Shown in pieces: positions 8,411 to 19,504 of a stretch of DNA of 64,000 nt. Under the pieces are notes generated by a model. It was not told the origin of the DNA and made no database searches. It saw only the letters and a list, made by a program, of their open reading frames with translations. This DNA comes from Methylotuvimicrobium sp. KM2 (lineage in GTDB: Bacteria; Pseudomonadota; Gammaproteobacteria; Methylococcales; Methylomonadaceae): NCBI RefSeq assembly GCF_038051925.1, contig NZ_CP150634.1:2736300-2800299 (forward strand), written 5' to 3'. Position 1 is the first letter of the stretch. Each line of letters opens with the position of its first letter. A program made the translations under genes and the position numbers.

Positions 8411-11400
8411 TTAGGATATAAACAATCCGTCATTATCGTTATCCGGTACACTTCTCAATATCCGTAAAGCCTCGTCATAATCGAACCGATCAATACACCG
8501 ATTAAACATCGCATAACGATCGCCCAAATAGACCCGCAACATCGCCGCCGATTCACGGCTTAAACTGCCGGCTTTAACATTACTCTCATCCAATAAGCGC
8601 TCAAGGTCTTGAATGAGGCTCCTCAAATGTTCGGGATCGACATCAATCGAATCGAGATCGTCCGGTTCGGATGTTTCGGGCAAAGACTGAATCGCCTCGA
8701 CCAACTGTATTAATTCATGCTCGCACGCTAGCGCCAATTTCATACAATCGTCGGGCCCGGCATCTACACGTAAGGCATTGTCCAATGCTGCCGCACAATC
8801 GGCAACAACGTTAGCGCCTAAAGTCGCGGCTACGCCTTTAAGCCCATGCGCTAAGCGACGAACGGCTTCATTATCGCCGGAGGCTAATCGTTTCCGTGCC
8901 AGACTCATGTCTTGCCGATGCGATTGCGCAAACATGCGTAAAAGCCGTCGATATTTACCGATATCGCCGTTGACCATCTGCAGACCCTTAATCGTATCTA
9001 CGCCCGGTATATCCCCTAACTCGCTTTGGCTATTCGATTTATCGGACACTAAGCGAGGCTCCTCTGACCGATTATCGAGCTCCGGCAACTCATGTTTGCC
9101 GTGCGCCAACCAACGCAACACCACAGTATAAAGTACTTCCGGAATCACCGGCTTGGCCACGAAATCATTCATTCCGGCATCTAAACAAACGCGCCGGTCT
9201 TCGTCGAAAGCATTAGCGGTCATCGCTAAAATCGGCAACGGCGCATACTCCGGCTGAGAACGAATCGCTCGGGTTGCCGCCAAACCGTCCATCTCGGGCA
9301 TCTGCATATCCATCAATACCAAATCGTACTGTTTCGACCGGACTTTATCCAATGCCACCCGACCATTTTCGGCGGTATCCACCGACAAACCGACACCATG
9401 TAACAATTCCAAAACGACTTCTCGATTAATCGGGTTGTCTTCTGCCACAAGTAAACGCGCGCCCGCATATCGGCGGCGCAATAGATCATCGACAGCTTTG
9501 GTTGCGTCAACTTGTACCGCAGGCATCACACCACGTCCGCGCCGAAGCCAAGCGGTAAACCAAAATGTACTACCCTGCCCAATCCGGCTTTCAACGCCAA
9601 CTTCCCCGCCCATCATGGTCGCAAGCCTTTTAGTAATCGCCAATCCCAAACCGGTACCACCGTATTTTCGGGTAATCGACACATCGGTTTGAGAAAAAGA
9701 TTCAAACAATAACGGCAAATGCTCTTCGGCGATGCCGATTCCCGAATCCTGAACTTCAAAACGAACTAACAAGCCTTGCTCGCTCTCTTGTAACAGTTTG
9801 GCGCGCAAGGCAATCGAACCTTGTTCGGTAAATTTCACGGCATTGCCCGCATAGTTCAACATCGCTTGACGTAGACGTGTCGGATCGCCTCTCAACCAAT
9901 GAGGAACGCTGTCGCTATCAGACATAACCAACAAACCCTTGAGCTTGGCTTGATCGGCAATTAACGATTTAATATGATCCAATACAGCCTCGAGCGCGAA
10001 GTCGGTTTGCTCCAATTGCAAACGCCCTGCCTCGATCTTGGATAAGTCTAAAATATCATTAATAATCGACAACAAGTGCTGAGCGGAAACCTCGATTTTA
10101 GTCAGGCGTTCGCCTTGCACGGGCGACAACGGGCTTTGTTTTAATAAATAAGTCAATCCGAGAATCGCATTCATCGGAGTGCGGATTTCATGGCTCATAT
10201 TCGCCAGAAACGCGCTCTTGGCCTTGTTTGCCGCATCCGCCACGGCACGCGCCTTTTCCAACTCCGCAGTTCGATCGGCGACCAATTCTTCCAGGTGATG
10301 ACGATAGCGGTCCAATTCCTCGCCGTTATGTTTTTTGTCGGTAATATCCTCCTTGACCGATACATAATGCGTAATTCGACCATCCGGTTGACGCAGCGGC
10401 GAAACGATCGCGAACTCGATATATTCGCTACCGTCCTTGCGCCGGTTAATAAATTCTCCTTTCCAAGTTTTACCGCGAGTCATGGCATCCCAAAATTGAG
10501 CGTAAGTCTCCGGCGGCGTCTTACCGGAGTGTAAAATTTTAGGATTACGACCGATTACCTCGTCAAGGCTATAGCCGGTGATCATCAAAAAAGCCTGGTT
10601 GACATATTCGATCTCGGCATCCAAATTGGTAATCACAATGCTTTCGGGACTTTGCTCGACAGCCTGGGCGAGCTTGCGCAACTGCTCTTCGGTTCGTTTG
10701 CGCTCGGTAATATCGCGGACAATGCCGGCAGCATACCAATGCCCGTCCAATTCGACAGCAGACAGGGAAAGTTCGACCAAGAACTCCTCGCCGTTTCGGC
10801 GAACGGCAGGCAACTCCACAGTACGGCCTATCACAGGCCCCTTCCCTGTTAGCTTGAAATGCGACAGTCCGGCTAAGGCTGAGTCATGCAGTCGTGAAGG
10901 CACAATCAAAGAATGCAGCGATTTCCCTTTCACCTCGTCTTGCGTATAACCGAATATCGCCTCGGCTGCGGGATTCCAAATAACTATCCGACCATCCGCA
11001 TCCATTAAAATAAAGGCGTCCCGAATGTTCTCCACCGCCACCCGGAAGCGCGCTTCGCTATCGCGCAAGTCTTGCTCCATCAATCTTTGCGCGGTTATAT
11101 CGCGATGGCAGCCATGCTTACCCAAATAGACCCCGCGCTCGTCATGGATCGCCTTGTTCTGATGACTGACCCAACGAATGGCCCCGTCTTTGTGAACGAT
11201 TCGAAATTCCAAATAGCCCGTTTTGTCTTCGCTATCGCTCGCCAGATAGTGCCGATATCGGTCCCTATCCTCTTCATGCACAAGCTCATTCATGAGCTTC
11301 GAATTCTTTAGAAAGGCATCAGGGGGGTAACCTGTTAATTGCACACACGCCGGTGATATATATTTAAATTGTTCCTCAAGATCGAGCCAAAAAATACAAT

Positions 11401-11971
11401 CCGAAGAATTCTCGGCCAATAAACGAAACTTGGCTTCCGACTCCAACAATGCGGCATGCGCCTGTTCAGCCCTGGCCTGCGCTGCGATCGCGTCCTCCAT
11501 TAAGTTCAACGCGGCCAGTCGAGCTTGGCGTTGTTCCTCGAGGGCTTTCGCCTGGCTTTGCTGTAACGCGACTTCGGCTTGCTGCAAAGCTCGATGCTCT
11601 CTGACTTCATTCAATGCACGATGAATGGCCGAAGGCAAGCGGGCAAGATTATCCTTGAGCACGAAATCGCTAACGCCTTGCCACAACAAGTCCACGGCGG
11701 CTTCTTCGCCGATCGCACTCGTCACTAAAATAACCGGCAAGTCGTCCCGGTGCGCCTTGATAGATTGGAGGGTCGAATGAAAGTTCATGCCAGGCACATT
11801 ATAATCGGAGAGCACCACATCCCATTCGTTTTGCAAAGCCCGCCGCAACTCCGTATTGGAACTCACGCAAAAACACACGGACGCAAGTCCATGCCTTCGT
11901 AAATAACGCTCCAGCAACAAAAAATCCGCCGCACTATCCTCAATGACAAGAATTTTTTGTACGTCATTCAT
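8411..11971 (-). CDS. Hybrid sensor kinase REC-PAS3-HisKA-HATPase-REC-Hpt
   Basis: A 1186-residue multi-step phosphorelay protein without membrane segments. In order: REC1 (1-120, D56), a coiled coil (125-175), three PAS/PAC units (about 178-300, 304-428, 432-550), HisKA (586-651, H594 in SHEIRTP), HATPase (698-810), REC2 (839-955, D888 in LMDMQMP) and an Hpt domain (about 1000-1090, H1042 in AHGLKG). A C-terminal tail of about 80 residues follows. This is a BarA/ArcB-like relay with an extra N-terminal receiver. Its ATG overlaps the TGA of the ethylene-receptor-like kinase gene (ATGA), so the two are made together and the N-terminal REC is a likely acceptor for that kinase. No DNA-binding output is encoded, so the final target must lie elsewhere. 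Confidence 0.93.
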   Translation of the reverse strand: MNDVQKILVIEDSAADFLLLERYLRRHGLASVCFCVSSNTELRRALQNEWDVVLSDYNVPGMNFHSTLQSIKAHRDDLPVILVTSAIGEEAAVDLLWQGVSDFVLKDNLARLPSAIHRALNEVREHRALQQAEVALQQSQAKALEEQRQARLAALNLMEDAIAAQARAEQAHAALLESEAKFRLLAENSSDCIFWLDLEEQFKYISPACVQLTGYPPDAFLKNSKLMNELVHEEDRDRYRHYLASDSEDKTGYLEFRIVHKDGAIRWVSHQNKAIHDERGVYLGKHGCHRDITAQRLMEQDLRDSEARFRVAVENIRDAFILMDADGRIVIWNPAAEAIFGYTQDEVKGKSLHSLIVPSRLHDSALAGLSHFKLTGKGPVIGRTVELPAVRRNGEEFLVELSLSAVELDGHWYAAGIVRDITERKRTEEQLRKLAQAVEQSPESIVITNLDAEIEYVNQAFLMITGYSLDEVIGRNPKILHSGKTPPETYAQFWDAMTRGKTWKGEFINRRKDGSEYIEFAIVSPLRQPDGRITHYVSVKEDITDKKHNGEELDRYRHHLEELVADRTAELEKARAVADAANKAKSAFLANMSHEIRTPMNAILGLTYLLKQSPLSPVQGERLTKIEVSAQHLLSIINDILDLSKIEAGRLQLEQTDFALEAVLDHIKSLIADQAKLKGLLVMSDSDSVPHWLRGDPTRLRQAMLNYAGNAVKFTEQGSIALRAKLLQESEQGLLVRFEVQDSGIGIAEEHLPLLFESFSQTDVSITRKYGGTGLGLAITKRLATMMGGEVGVESRIGQGSTFWFTAWLRRGRGVMPAVQVDATKAVDDLLRRRYAGARLLVAEDNPINREVVLELLHGVGLSVDTAENGRVALDKVRSKQYDLVLMDMQMPEMDGLAATRAIRSQPEYAPLPILAMTANAFDEDRRVCLDAGMNDFVAKPVIPEVLYTVVLRWLAHGKHELPELDNRSEEPRLVSDKSNSQSELGDIPGVDTIKGLQMVNGDIGKYRRLLRMFAQSHRQDMSLARKRLASGDNEAVRRLAHGLKGVAATLGANVVADCAAALDNALRVDAGPDDCMKLALACEHELIQLVEAIQSLPETSEPDDLDSIDVDPEHLRSLIQDLERLLDESNVKAGSLSRESAAMLRVYLGDRYAMFNRCIDRFDYDEALRILRSVPDNDNDGLFIS

Positions 11972-13587
11972 TGTGATAGTTTGTTTCGTTCGATCGCTAT
12001 TTCAGGCATTGAAAAACAAAATTCGGCCCCTTTACCTGGCTCGCTATCGGCTTCGATCACGCCGCCGTGCCGATTGATGATGCGTTTAACGGTAGCCAAA
12101 CCAATACCGATACCGGGAAATTCGTCTTGATGATGCAAGCGTTGGAAAGGTTGAAATAAGCGTTCGGCATTTGCCATAGTGAAGCCGACTCCATTGTCGG
12201 CCACACAAATATAACGGACGCCTTCTCTGTCTCGAGCAAACACTCGAATGCTCGCCGTCTTTTGTTTAGCCGTATATTTCCAAGCATTTTCGAGCAAATT
12301 AGATATGACCGACTCGATCATGCGTTTATCGGCATTGACCTCGAGTCCGCCCTCGACAGCCATATCAACCGATCGTTCGGGATTGTTGTTCGACAATTCG
12401 TCGAGAAAGCGCTTGGCAAGCATTGAAATATCGACCCGATCCCTGCGCAGTTCGCCTCGCGTGTTTCTCGATAGCGTCAATAAGCCGTCGATCAAATCAT
12501 TCATACGGCGGGTCGCAACACCGATCTGTTGCAAATATTCTTTTGCCTGGCCTTGCAGTTCATCCGCATAGTCTTCGATCAAGGCCCAACTAAAACCATT
12601 CAATGCTCGGATAGGTGCCCGTAAATCATGAGAGACCGCATAAGCGAAGCTATCTAACTCTCGGTTCGCCAAGGTCAGTTCGGCGGTTCGTTCCTTTACG
12701 CGTCGTTCTAAATCGGCATTGAGTCTCAGTATCTCCAGCTCATTACGCTTCCGTTCGGTTATATCCCTAGCAATCGTTGATAAAGCCACCACTTTTTTCT
12801 CTTTATCGAAAATAGGTGAAAGTGTTATCGCCACATCGAACAAATTACCATTCTTATGTAAACACTGTAATTCGTGCTGCCTGACCGATTGACCTTCGAC
12901 GATAGCTTCGACTAGCGCCTGCCCTTGATCGCTTTGCACGGGCGCCATCAGCGAGAGCAACGATTGCCCTAGAACTTCCTTTGAGGTATAGCCAAACATA
13001 AGCTCAGCGGCTCTGTTCCAATCCGTTATGATTCCATCGGCACTGCCGCCAATAATCGCATCGTCGGAAAACTCGACAATAGCCGCACGGAGTATGCGTT
13101 CCTTGTGCAAACTTAGTTCGATTTTAGACTTGGCTTGCCTCAACTCTTCCTCAATTCTTCTACGTTCGATGATTTCAGTTTGTAATTGCTCATTCACTCG
13201 GCGCAATTGCGCGGGACTGGGTAATCTAAGCGCGTCGGGAAGTAGATACCACAGGGACACGGTAGCGGCAACCGAGATCAGCGCGGTAGCCGACTTGAGC
13301 ATGACATCCAATCCATACCAAGGTTGCCACAGGACGACTGCCCCCATCAGATGAGTCAACCCGCAAGCCATGATAAACGCGGCGAACATCCACAGCACCC
13401 ATTGATAAGGAAAATCCTTGCGCCGTCTCGCGAAATAAGTCAGTGCGAGCGGCATGGAGAAATAAGCGAGAAAAATCAGTGTCTCACTTACGACATAAGC
13501 TATCACTAAGGTCGGCGACCAGCTCAAACAATAGCCGTGGGGGAGCAAGCCATTGGCCGAAAGCATTTGACTCAGTTGGTCGATCAT
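11968..13587 (-). CDS. Ethylene-receptor-like (ETR1-type) sensor histidine kinase
   Basis: A 539-residue membrane kinase. Residues about 25-118 form three hydrophobic helices that align without gaps to the ethylene-binding domain of plant ETR1, with an offset of 10. Y42, P46, I72, C75 and H79 match ETR1 Y32, P36, I62, C65 and H69; E35 stands for D25 and M45 for I35. C65 and H69 are the Cu(I) ligands in ETR1. A coiled coil, one PAS domain (about 165-280), HisKA (H320 in SHDLRAP) and HATPase (about 417-530, with DNGVGF and GIGIGLA) follow. The kinase core is of the phytochrome-like type. It probably senses a small hydrophobic ligand through a copper site, but ethylene binding is inferred. It is co-translated with the downstream hybrid kinase and has a 125-base upstream gap that may hold the promoter. 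Confidence 0.9.
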   Translation of the reverse strand: MIDQLSQMLSANGLLPHGYCLSWSPTLVIAYVVSETLIFLAYFSMPLALTYFARRRKDFPYQWVLWMFAAFIMACGLTHLMGAVVLWQPWYGLDVMLKSATALISVAATVSLWYLLPDALRLPSPAQLRRVNEQLQTEIIERRRIEEELRQAKSKIELSLHKERILRAAIVEFSDDAIIGGSADGIITDWNRAAELMFGYTSKEVLGQSLLSLMAPVQSDQGQALVEAIVEGQSVRQHELQCLHKNGNLFDVAITLSPIFDKEKKVVALSTIARDITERKRNELEILRLNADLERRVKERTAELTLANRELDSFAYAVSHDLRAPIRALNGFSWALIEDYADELQGQAKEYLQQIGVATRRMNDLIDGLLTLSRNTRGELRRDRVDISMLAKRFLDELSNNNPERSVDMAVEGGLEVNADKRMIESVISNLLENAWKYTAKQKTASIRVFARDREGVRYICVADNGVGFTMANAERLFQPFQRLHHQDEFPGIGIGLATVKRIINRHGGVIEADSEPGKGAEFCFSMPEIAIERNKLSQ

Positions 13588-13712
13588 GATTCCACCGAAT
13601 CAAAGCTTGAAAAATTAATTGTATTTGGCATATTTCAATAGATCTTGGCGGTAAATAATGTCGTAATAGGCTATATTCAATCGGCATTCATGCCGACATT
13701 GTTGTATTACGT

Positions 13713-15938
13713 CTATTTCTGAGAATTATCGAGAAAAGCCAGCGGATAAGGCGGACTCCGCCCTAGCTGCTGGGAAAGTTCATTGATTTTCTGCTTTAAA
13801 GCAATCATATCGAGTTCACGCCCAACCGTCGCACGATTAAAACGCTCCAACTCCCGATTACGCTCTTCTAGCTCTTCGGTCTGCCGGCGGAGCGTTTCTT
13901 CAAAGGTCTTACGGGCGGTAATATCGGTATGAGCGATGACCACGCCGTGCTCATCCGTCTCCAATGGCGTGACGGTCATCATAAACCACCGCTGCCGTTC
14001 CGGGGAATGACAGGCATATTCCAAATAAAAAACCGGAACACGTTCTTCCAAAACCGCTATAATTCCATCTCTTGCCGTCATCGCGCCTTCGGAAGACGGC
14101 CCGATACTTTTTTGGCAAACGTCTAAATAATTTACCCCGACATCGACTGAATTGAATGCCCCCCCAGACTTTAGTCCGTTTTCCTGTGCGAAGCGCCGCC
14201 ACGGTTGATTGACCGCTACAACGATTCCTTGTTGATCCAGCACGGCAATATGCGCGTTAACCGAGTCCAGAATCGCCCGTTTAAATGCTTCGCTTTTCCG
14301 CACGGCCAATTCCGCTTGCTTGCGTTCCGTGATGTCTTGATCGACTCCCCGAAAACCGAGCAGTTGTCCTCTTTCGTCGAAGATCGGCGTGCCGTGAGAC
14401 AGAATATAACGCAAATGACCGTCTTTTTTCCGGCATAGGCTTTCAATATTACGAAACGATTTTCGATGGGCTCTAATGTCGGCAAACCATTCATGTAGCT
14501 TATCTGCTTCATCAGGCTGCATGAAATCGAAGAACGTCTTACCTAACACTTCCTCGGAAGTATAGCCGAGCATTTCCAATACGCCGTCCGACGAATAAGT
14601 GAACCGACCGTCGGTATCGATTTCCCAAATCCAGTCCGCGGACACATTGGCGATATCGTAAAAGCGCCGCTCGCTTTCAAGTAGTGCGTCTTCGGCGGCT
14701 TTGCGCGCGCTGATGTCGAGAAAAAGCCCTATGACGGCCGGTCGGCCTTGATAGTCGAAAGCACTGCCATGCGCTTCGATATATGCAGGGCTTCCGTCGC
14801 GGCGTAATGCGGTAAAACGGTAATTACTGATAGAAGATACCGATCCACCTACCAAACGGGCGATGTTTACCATGACCTCCTCAAGATACTCGGGACTGAT
14901 TAAATCGCCGACCGTCATGGTTTCGATAATATATCGGGTGGAGTCATATCCCAAAATCGATGCAAAAGCAGGATTGATGTAGAGAAATCGATTATCCTGA
15001 ATGATATAAATACCGGCTAGCGATTGTTCCACCAATGCCCGAAAACGGGCCTCGCTATCGCGTAACGACCGTTCAGCTTGTTTTAGCTCGCTTATGTCGC
15101 GCGAAATCCCGAATATTCCGACAACATTGTTATCGTTATCGAACAAAGGCCCCTTAGTCGCGAGAAAAGTGCGTTTTCCGTTCGAAACATCGAGATCCTC
15201 GTGGTAAGTGATGGTACGGCCTTCCTCCAATACGGCCCGATCGTTCGCGATAAGCATTTTGGCCTGTTCGGGTGAAAAAAGCACCGTATCGTCAAGCCCC
15301 AGAACATCGACGGCCTTTTTCCCGGTAAAACGCTCCGAAGCCGGATTAAAAAGCGTATAACGACCTTCCAAATCCTTTGCAAAAATCGCATCGTTCGAAC
15401 TATCGGCAATTGCGCCTAACAAGCCGAGCGCCCTCAACCGCTCAGCTTGAGCCTCTTGTATTGCTTGAGACTCGGCTAAACGTTGCCGTTGGCGTAATAG
15501 ATAGAATCCCGCTCCAACCGTAAATATCGACATTAAACCGGCAAGCCCCAACCAAGCTGAATCTTGCTTCGCTGTCGATCGTATTGGCGACGACGGCATT
15601 TGTTGATGCCCCCAAGATCGATATTGGCTATAGGCAAATACGAATAGGAGAACGGCGACCATCAATAGCATCCAATGCAAGCCGGCGCCGAAACGGTTTT
15701 TCTCGGTATTTTCTGCAATTTCTTCCCGGTTCATCAGGTGCTGCATTAATCGAAACAGCAACAACGATGTCACGATAACGAAGAACCAACCTTTAATGGT
15801 GCTAATAAAGGCTATATTATTCGGCTCATCGATTAACCATGACAACCACCTATCGGAAAAAAATATCCACAATGCGGCGCATAGCGCATATGTCAATACA
15901 ACACGGATGATTTCGGCCCGAGGATATCGACGAGACAT
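13713..15938 (-). CDS. Membrane multi-PAS sensor protein without kinase domain
   Basis: A 741-residue protein. The N-terminus has about four membrane segments (near 12-29, 47-66, 88-106, 129-148). Four PAS/PAC units follow (about 175-290, 295-415, 420-545, 550-675). The C-terminal coiled coil contains ERFNRATVGREL, a segment often found at the end of PAS proteins that lack an output domain. No HisKA, HATPase, GGDEF or EAL domain is present, so it must signal through a partner. It begins 4 bases after the HD-GYP regulator gene ends and lies upstream of the ethylene-receptor-like kinase, either of which could be the partner. Confidence 0.85.
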   Translation of the reverse strand: MSRRYPRAEIIRVVLTYALCAALWIFFSDRWLSWLIDEPNNIAFISTIKGWFFVIVTSLLLFRLMQHLMNREEIAENTEKNRFGAGLHWMLLMVAVLLFVFAYSQYRSWGHQQMPSSPIRSTAKQDSAWLGLAGLMSIFTVGAGFYLLRQRQRLAESQAIQEAQAERLRALGLLGAIADSSNDAIFAKDLEGRYTLFNPASERFTGKKAVDVLGLDDTVLFSPEQAKMLIANDRAVLEEGRTITYHEDLDVSNGKRTFLATKGPLFDNDNNVVGIFGISRDISELKQAERSLRDSEARFRALVEQSLAGIYIIQDNRFLYINPAFASILGYDSTRYIIETMTVGDLISPEYLEEVMVNIARLVGGSVSSISNYRFTALRRDGSPAYIEAHGSAFDYQGRPAVIGLFLDISARKAAEDALLESERRFYDIANVSADWIWEIDTDGRFTYSSDGVLEMLGYTSEEVLGKTFFDFMQPDEADKLHEWFADIRAHRKSFRNIESLCRKKDGHLRYILSHGTPIFDERGQLLGFRGVDQDITERKQAELAVRKSEAFKRAILDSVNAHIAVLDQQGIVVAVNQPWRRFAQENGLKSGGAFNSVDVGVNYLDVCQKSIGPSSEGAMTARDGIIAVLEERVPVFYLEYACHSPERQRWFMMTVTPLETDEHGVVIAHTDITARKTFEETLRRQTEELEERNRELERFNRATVGRELDMIALKQKINELSQQLGRSPPYPLAFLDNSQK

Positions 15939-15942
15939 TTTG

Positions 15943-17055
15943 TTATGCCATTACCAAATCGCTATATCGGTCGGCTATTTCGCAAAAGACATCGAAATGC
16001 TTCAAAAATACGTCGACCATGACAGGGTCGAAATGACTGCCTCGCCACGAAGCAATAATGTCCCTGGCTTCACCGTAACTCATCGGCGCCTTATAAACAC
16101 GCGGAGAAATCAGAGCATCGAAGACATCGGCCAGCGCCATGATGCGCGCAGAAATCGGTATGCTTTCGCCGGACAAGCCATCCGGATAGCCGGAACCGTC
16201 CCATTTTTCATGATGCCAATGGGCTATTTCCTTGGCCAGCGACAAAAACTCGACTTGTCCCGCAGCTTCTTGTTCGGCCATTTCTATGGCTTCGCTACCG
16301 ATACGGGCATGCGTCTTCATCACGGCCCATTCCTCGGGCGTCAAGGGCCCCGGCTTAAGCAAGATGGCGTCGGGAATGCCGACCTTGCCGAGATCGTGCA
16401 ACGGCGCCGAACGGCTCAATAGCTTGATAAATTTATCGGTCAGCACATCGCAAAATCCGGGAAGCTCCCGTAAAGCCATGGCCAACTCCTGCACATAACC
16501 TTGGGTGCGCAGAATATGATTGCCGGTTTCAGGATCGCGCGCTTCGGCCAGATGAGCAAGAGCCCTGATACTGACTTCTTGTATCAACTCGTTCTCAGCC
16601 ATACGCCGAGCAATCTCGGCCTCCAACCAGGAATTTTGATGCGACAAGCGATCGCGCGCTTGTTTAAGTTCTAATTGAATTCGGACCCGGGCCATGACGA
16701 TCGGCGGTGAAATCGGCTTTGTAATATAATCGACCGCACCGGAGTCCAAACCTTGGAGCTGAGCTTCGTCACTGTCCATCGCAGTGACGAAAATAATCGG
16801 AATATCTTGCGTGGCCGAATCGGCGCGTAAATGCTCGAATACTTGATACCCGTCCATGCCAGGCATCATTACATCGAGCAAAATTAAATCGGGATGCGGC
16901 GCGGTGCCGGCAATACGCAAAGCCTTTTCTCCGGACGTGGCAACGCGTACTTGAAATTGAGTTTGCAGCAGATCGCTAAGAACGCACAAATTTTCCGGCG
17001 AGTCGTCGACGATCAGTATTTTTGCGTTAGAGTTTTCCGGCATTGACAGGCTCAT
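15943..17055 (-). CDS. Response regulator with HD-GYP c-di-GMP phosphodiesterase domain
   Basis: A protein of about 370 residues. A REC domain (about 12-130) has D61 in LLDVMMPG, followed by a helical linker and an HD-GYP domain (about 165-365) with H220-D221 in LHDLGKVGIPD and HHEKWDGSGYPDG near 281. Such proteins hydrolyse c-di-GMP when their receiver is phosphorylated. The start is uncertain: ATG at 17055 is used, ATG at 17043 is equally possible, and a TTG at 17094 preceded by AGGTG is a third candidate. It is the first gene of the minus-strand signalling operon, 4 bases before the PAS protein gene. Confidence 0.88.
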   Translation of the reverse strand: MSLSMPENSNAKILIVDDSPENLCVLSDLLQTQFQVRVATSGEKALRIAGTAPHPDLILLDVMMPGMDGYQVFEHLRADSATQDIPIIFVTAMDSDEAQLQGLDSGAVDYITKPISPPIVMARVRIQLELKQARDRLSHQNSWLEAEIARRMAENELIQEVSIRALAHLAEARDPETGNHILRTQGYVQELAMALRELPGFCDVLTDKFIKLLSRSAPLHDLGKVGIPDAILLKPGPLTPEEWAVMKTHARIGSEAIEMAEQEAAGQVEFLSLAKEIAHWHHEKWDGSGYPDGLSGESIPISARIMALADVFDALISPRVYKAPMSYGEARDIIASWRGSHFDPVMVDVFLKHFDVFCEIADRYSDLVMA

Positions 17056-17130
17056 TGATGAATGGAAATAAAGTAGAGCGCTAGAAACTTCCAAGCACCT
17101 GAAATTTTGTAGCTATCTACCCTCTTATCG

Positions 17131-17256
17131 TTCCCACGCAGAGCATCACTGCCATTAAGTTAAGCCTTTTCTGGTTCCCACGGTCCTCCGTGGGAATCCG
17201 TACCTTGGCTGTCGAAACCAGATTGGTATGCGTTCCCACGCTGGAGCGATGGGAAC
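17131..17256. repeat. Repeat E, left member of an inverted pair around the ligase gene
   Basis: About 112 bases of this block recur in inverted orientation at about 19715-19830 with only about four differences, including the unique-looking spacer GCCATTAAGTTAAGCC. It holds several GTTCCCA/TGGGAAC stem-loops. From 17265 to about 17345 there is a further repeat (CTCTTTTTCAAAGAGGGG, also near 52510) and a second copy of CTTAACTTAATGGCA. The gap 17056-17554 contains no gene. Confidence 0.85.
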
Positions 17257-17507
17257 GAGGAAAAATCCCCCCCAGCCACTCTTTTTCAAAGAGGGGAGTA
17301 AAACTCCAAAGACCTTAACTTAATGGCATTGACGCAGAGCATACGAGAATTGAAGGGGTACGACATTATCACCAAATCTAACATACAAACACAAGTGACG
17401 CACCACGATTATGGAAATATTTTGTGTTCCGATAGGCAAGGTGCTTAAAACCGGCGCCTTCCGCATAACGCTAAAAAGCGATACAGGCGCCATATTGCGG
17501 TATCGGT

Positions 17508-17513
17508 TATAAT
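17508..17513 (+). promoter_or_regulatory. Candidate -10 box upstream of the ligase gene
   Basis: TATAAT lies about 42 bases before the ligase ATG. No good -35 hexamer is visible at the usual distance. Confidence 0.35.
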
Positions 17514-17554
17514 TTCTCCCTTATCCGCATAAAAATTATCAAATCATTCCGCAG

Positions 17555-19504
17555 ATGCTAAACGATAATCAAAAAGACATTCTCGAACGCTCAAATGTTC
17601 AATTAAAACAACTGAGCGAGGAAAAACTCATAGCAATTGCCTCGCGCGCGACCGACGAAGCGAAACTAGACGACAAGGAACTCGTCGAATTCATCGAGAT
17701 AGCCAATGCCTTGTATCGAGGCGGCGATGCCCTGATTAGCGACGCCGAGTACGACTTTACTTTTATCGCCGAACTGAAGCGCCGTCATCCGAACCACCCT
17801 TTCGTAACGCGCGTCGAACCGGAAGCGGCTTTTGCCGGTAAAACAGTTGAATTACCGGTCAGAATGCTATCGACCGACAAGGCTTATAGCCAGAGCGAAA
17901 TCGAAAATTGGGCCAAGCGCATCAAAAAATCGGCGGACGAGTTAAACATCGACTTCGATTCGGTCGTTTTCAAGGTAACGCCGAAGCTGGACGGTTATGC
18001 GGCCTATGACGACGGCGAACGGCTTTACACGCGCGGCGACGGCAGAAAAGGCACCGACATCACACGCGTCTTCGAGCGCGGCTTACAAGTCGCGGATAAT
18101 GGCTCACGCGGACTGGGCGCCGGCGAAATCGTCGTCAATAAAACCTATTTCCAACGCTATTTGTCCGAGTTTTTCGATAACACGCGTAATTTTCAAGCCA
18201 GCGTCATCAAGGAAAAAGAACTGGAGCAACATGCCGAACAGGCCATCAAAGATCGGGCTGCGGTTTTTTTTCCTTTTGCGAAACTGCCTGCTTGGCAAGG
18301 CAGTTGGATGGAACTTGTCGAGCGCTTCGATGAGATCGTAAAACAAATTTGGCATGCGGTAGATTATGACGTCGACGGCGTAATACTCGAAATCACCGAC
18401 GAAAAAATCAAAGCACATATGGGCGCCACCCGCCATCATCATCGTTGGCAAATCGCCTACAAAGAGAATGTCGCGACCGCCGAAGTCAAGATCCTCCAAG
18501 TCGTGCCGCAAACCTCGCGCTCAGGCCGCATCACACCGGTCGTTGAAGTCGAACCGATCCGCTTGAGCGGCGCACTGTTGCAACGAGCGACCGCTCACCA
18601 TTATAAAATGGTCGTCGACAAAGGCATCGGTCCCGGCGCGGTGATCAAGCTCGCCCGAAGCGGCGAGGTCATTCCGAAAATCGAGGAAGTCATCACACCG
18701 GTCGAACCGGATCTTCCGGAACAATGCCCTAGTTGCGGCAGCGAGTTGGTTTGGGACGGCGACTTTTTGTACTGCACGAACAATTTCGATTGCCCAGCCC
18801 AAGTCAGTCATTCGATAGAACACTTTTTTCGGGTACTCGGCAATAACGACGGTTTCGGCCCGGCGACGATCGCCAAACTTTACGATAACGATATCCGAAC
18901 GATCGATAAAATCTACCGACTCAACGCATCGGATTTCGAAGCGATGGGTTTCGGCCCGAAACAGTCGCAAAATTTAGTCGATCAATTGCAGCGCAGTTTG
19001 TCCGAACCGATCGAGGATTGGCGATTTTTAGCCGCGTTCGGCGTATTCCGAATGGGGCTTGGCAACTGCGAAAAACTGCTCGCGCACTACCGTTTACCGG
19101 AAATATTTTCGTTGAGCGAAGCAGAGATCGTCTCGCTCGAAGGCTTCGCCGAAAAAACCGCCGATATCGTCTTAAAAGGTTTGAAAAAAATCGAACCGTT
19201 GTTCAACCGCTTATATCGTTTAGGTTTTGCATTGAACGAAACCAAAACCCAAGAAATGCCTGAGGAACAAAGCGCCATAGCAGGCAAATCGTTGGTATTC
19301 ACCGGCACGATGCAGCAAGGCTCGCGCGAGGATATGATTCGCGAAGCCAAAGCGATGGGCGCGAAAGTGGGCAGCGCGGTCAGCGGGAAAACCGACTACT
19401 TGGTCATCGGGGAAAAGGTAGGCGCAACCAAATTAAACGCCGCAGAAAAACACGGCGTCCGCATACTGAGCGAAACCGAATATCTGGATTTGGTCGGTCG
19501 ATAG
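17555..19504 (+). CDS. Divergent NAD-dependent DNA ligase
   Basis: A 649-residue protein with the full LigA order: Ia-like N-terminus, adenylation domain, OB fold, zinc finger (C391, C394, C407, C413), helix-hairpin-helix region and a C-terminal BRCT domain (about 575-648). The adenylated Lys is K144 in PKLDG, and TRGDG is kept. Other motifs are unusual. The place of the canonical EVRGE reads GAGEIVV. The place of DGVVIK, whose Lys (K290) is essential in E. coli LigA, reads DGVILE. The motif V Lys is kept in IAYKEN. This is therefore probably a second, specialised ligase rather than the housekeeping one. The gene stands alone and is bracketed by near-identical inverted repeats. Confidence 0.87.
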   Translation: MLNDNQKDILERSNVQLKQLSEEKLIAIASRATDEAKLDDKELVEFIEIANALYRGGDALISDAEYDFTFIAELKRRHPNHPFVTRVEPEAAFAGKTVELPVRMLSTDKAYSQSEIENWAKRIKKSADELNIDFDSVVFKVTPKLDGYAAYDDGERLYTRGDGRKGTDITRVFERGLQVADNGSRGLGAGEIVVNKTYFQRYLSEFFDNTRNFQASVIKEKELEQHAEQAIKDRAAVFFPFAKLPAWQGSWMELVERFDEIVKQIWHAVDYDVDGVILEITDEKIKAHMGATRHHHRWQIAYKENVATAEVKILQVVPQTSRSGRITPVVEVEPIRLSGALLQRATAHHYKMVVDKGIGPGAVIKLARSGEVIPKIEEVITPVEPDLPEQCPSCGSELVWDGDFLYCTNNFDCPAQVSHSIEHFFRVLGNNDGFGPATIAKLYDNDIRTIDKIYRLNASDFEAMGFGPKQSQNLVDQLQRSLSEPIEDWRFLAAFGVFRMGLGNCEKLLAHYRLPEIFSLSEAEIVSLEGFAEKTADIVLKGLKKIEPLFNRLYRLGFALNETKTQEMPEEQSAIAGKSLVFTGTMQQGSREDMIREAKAMGAKVGSAVSGKTDYLVIGEKVGATKLNAAEKHGVRILSETEYLDLVGR

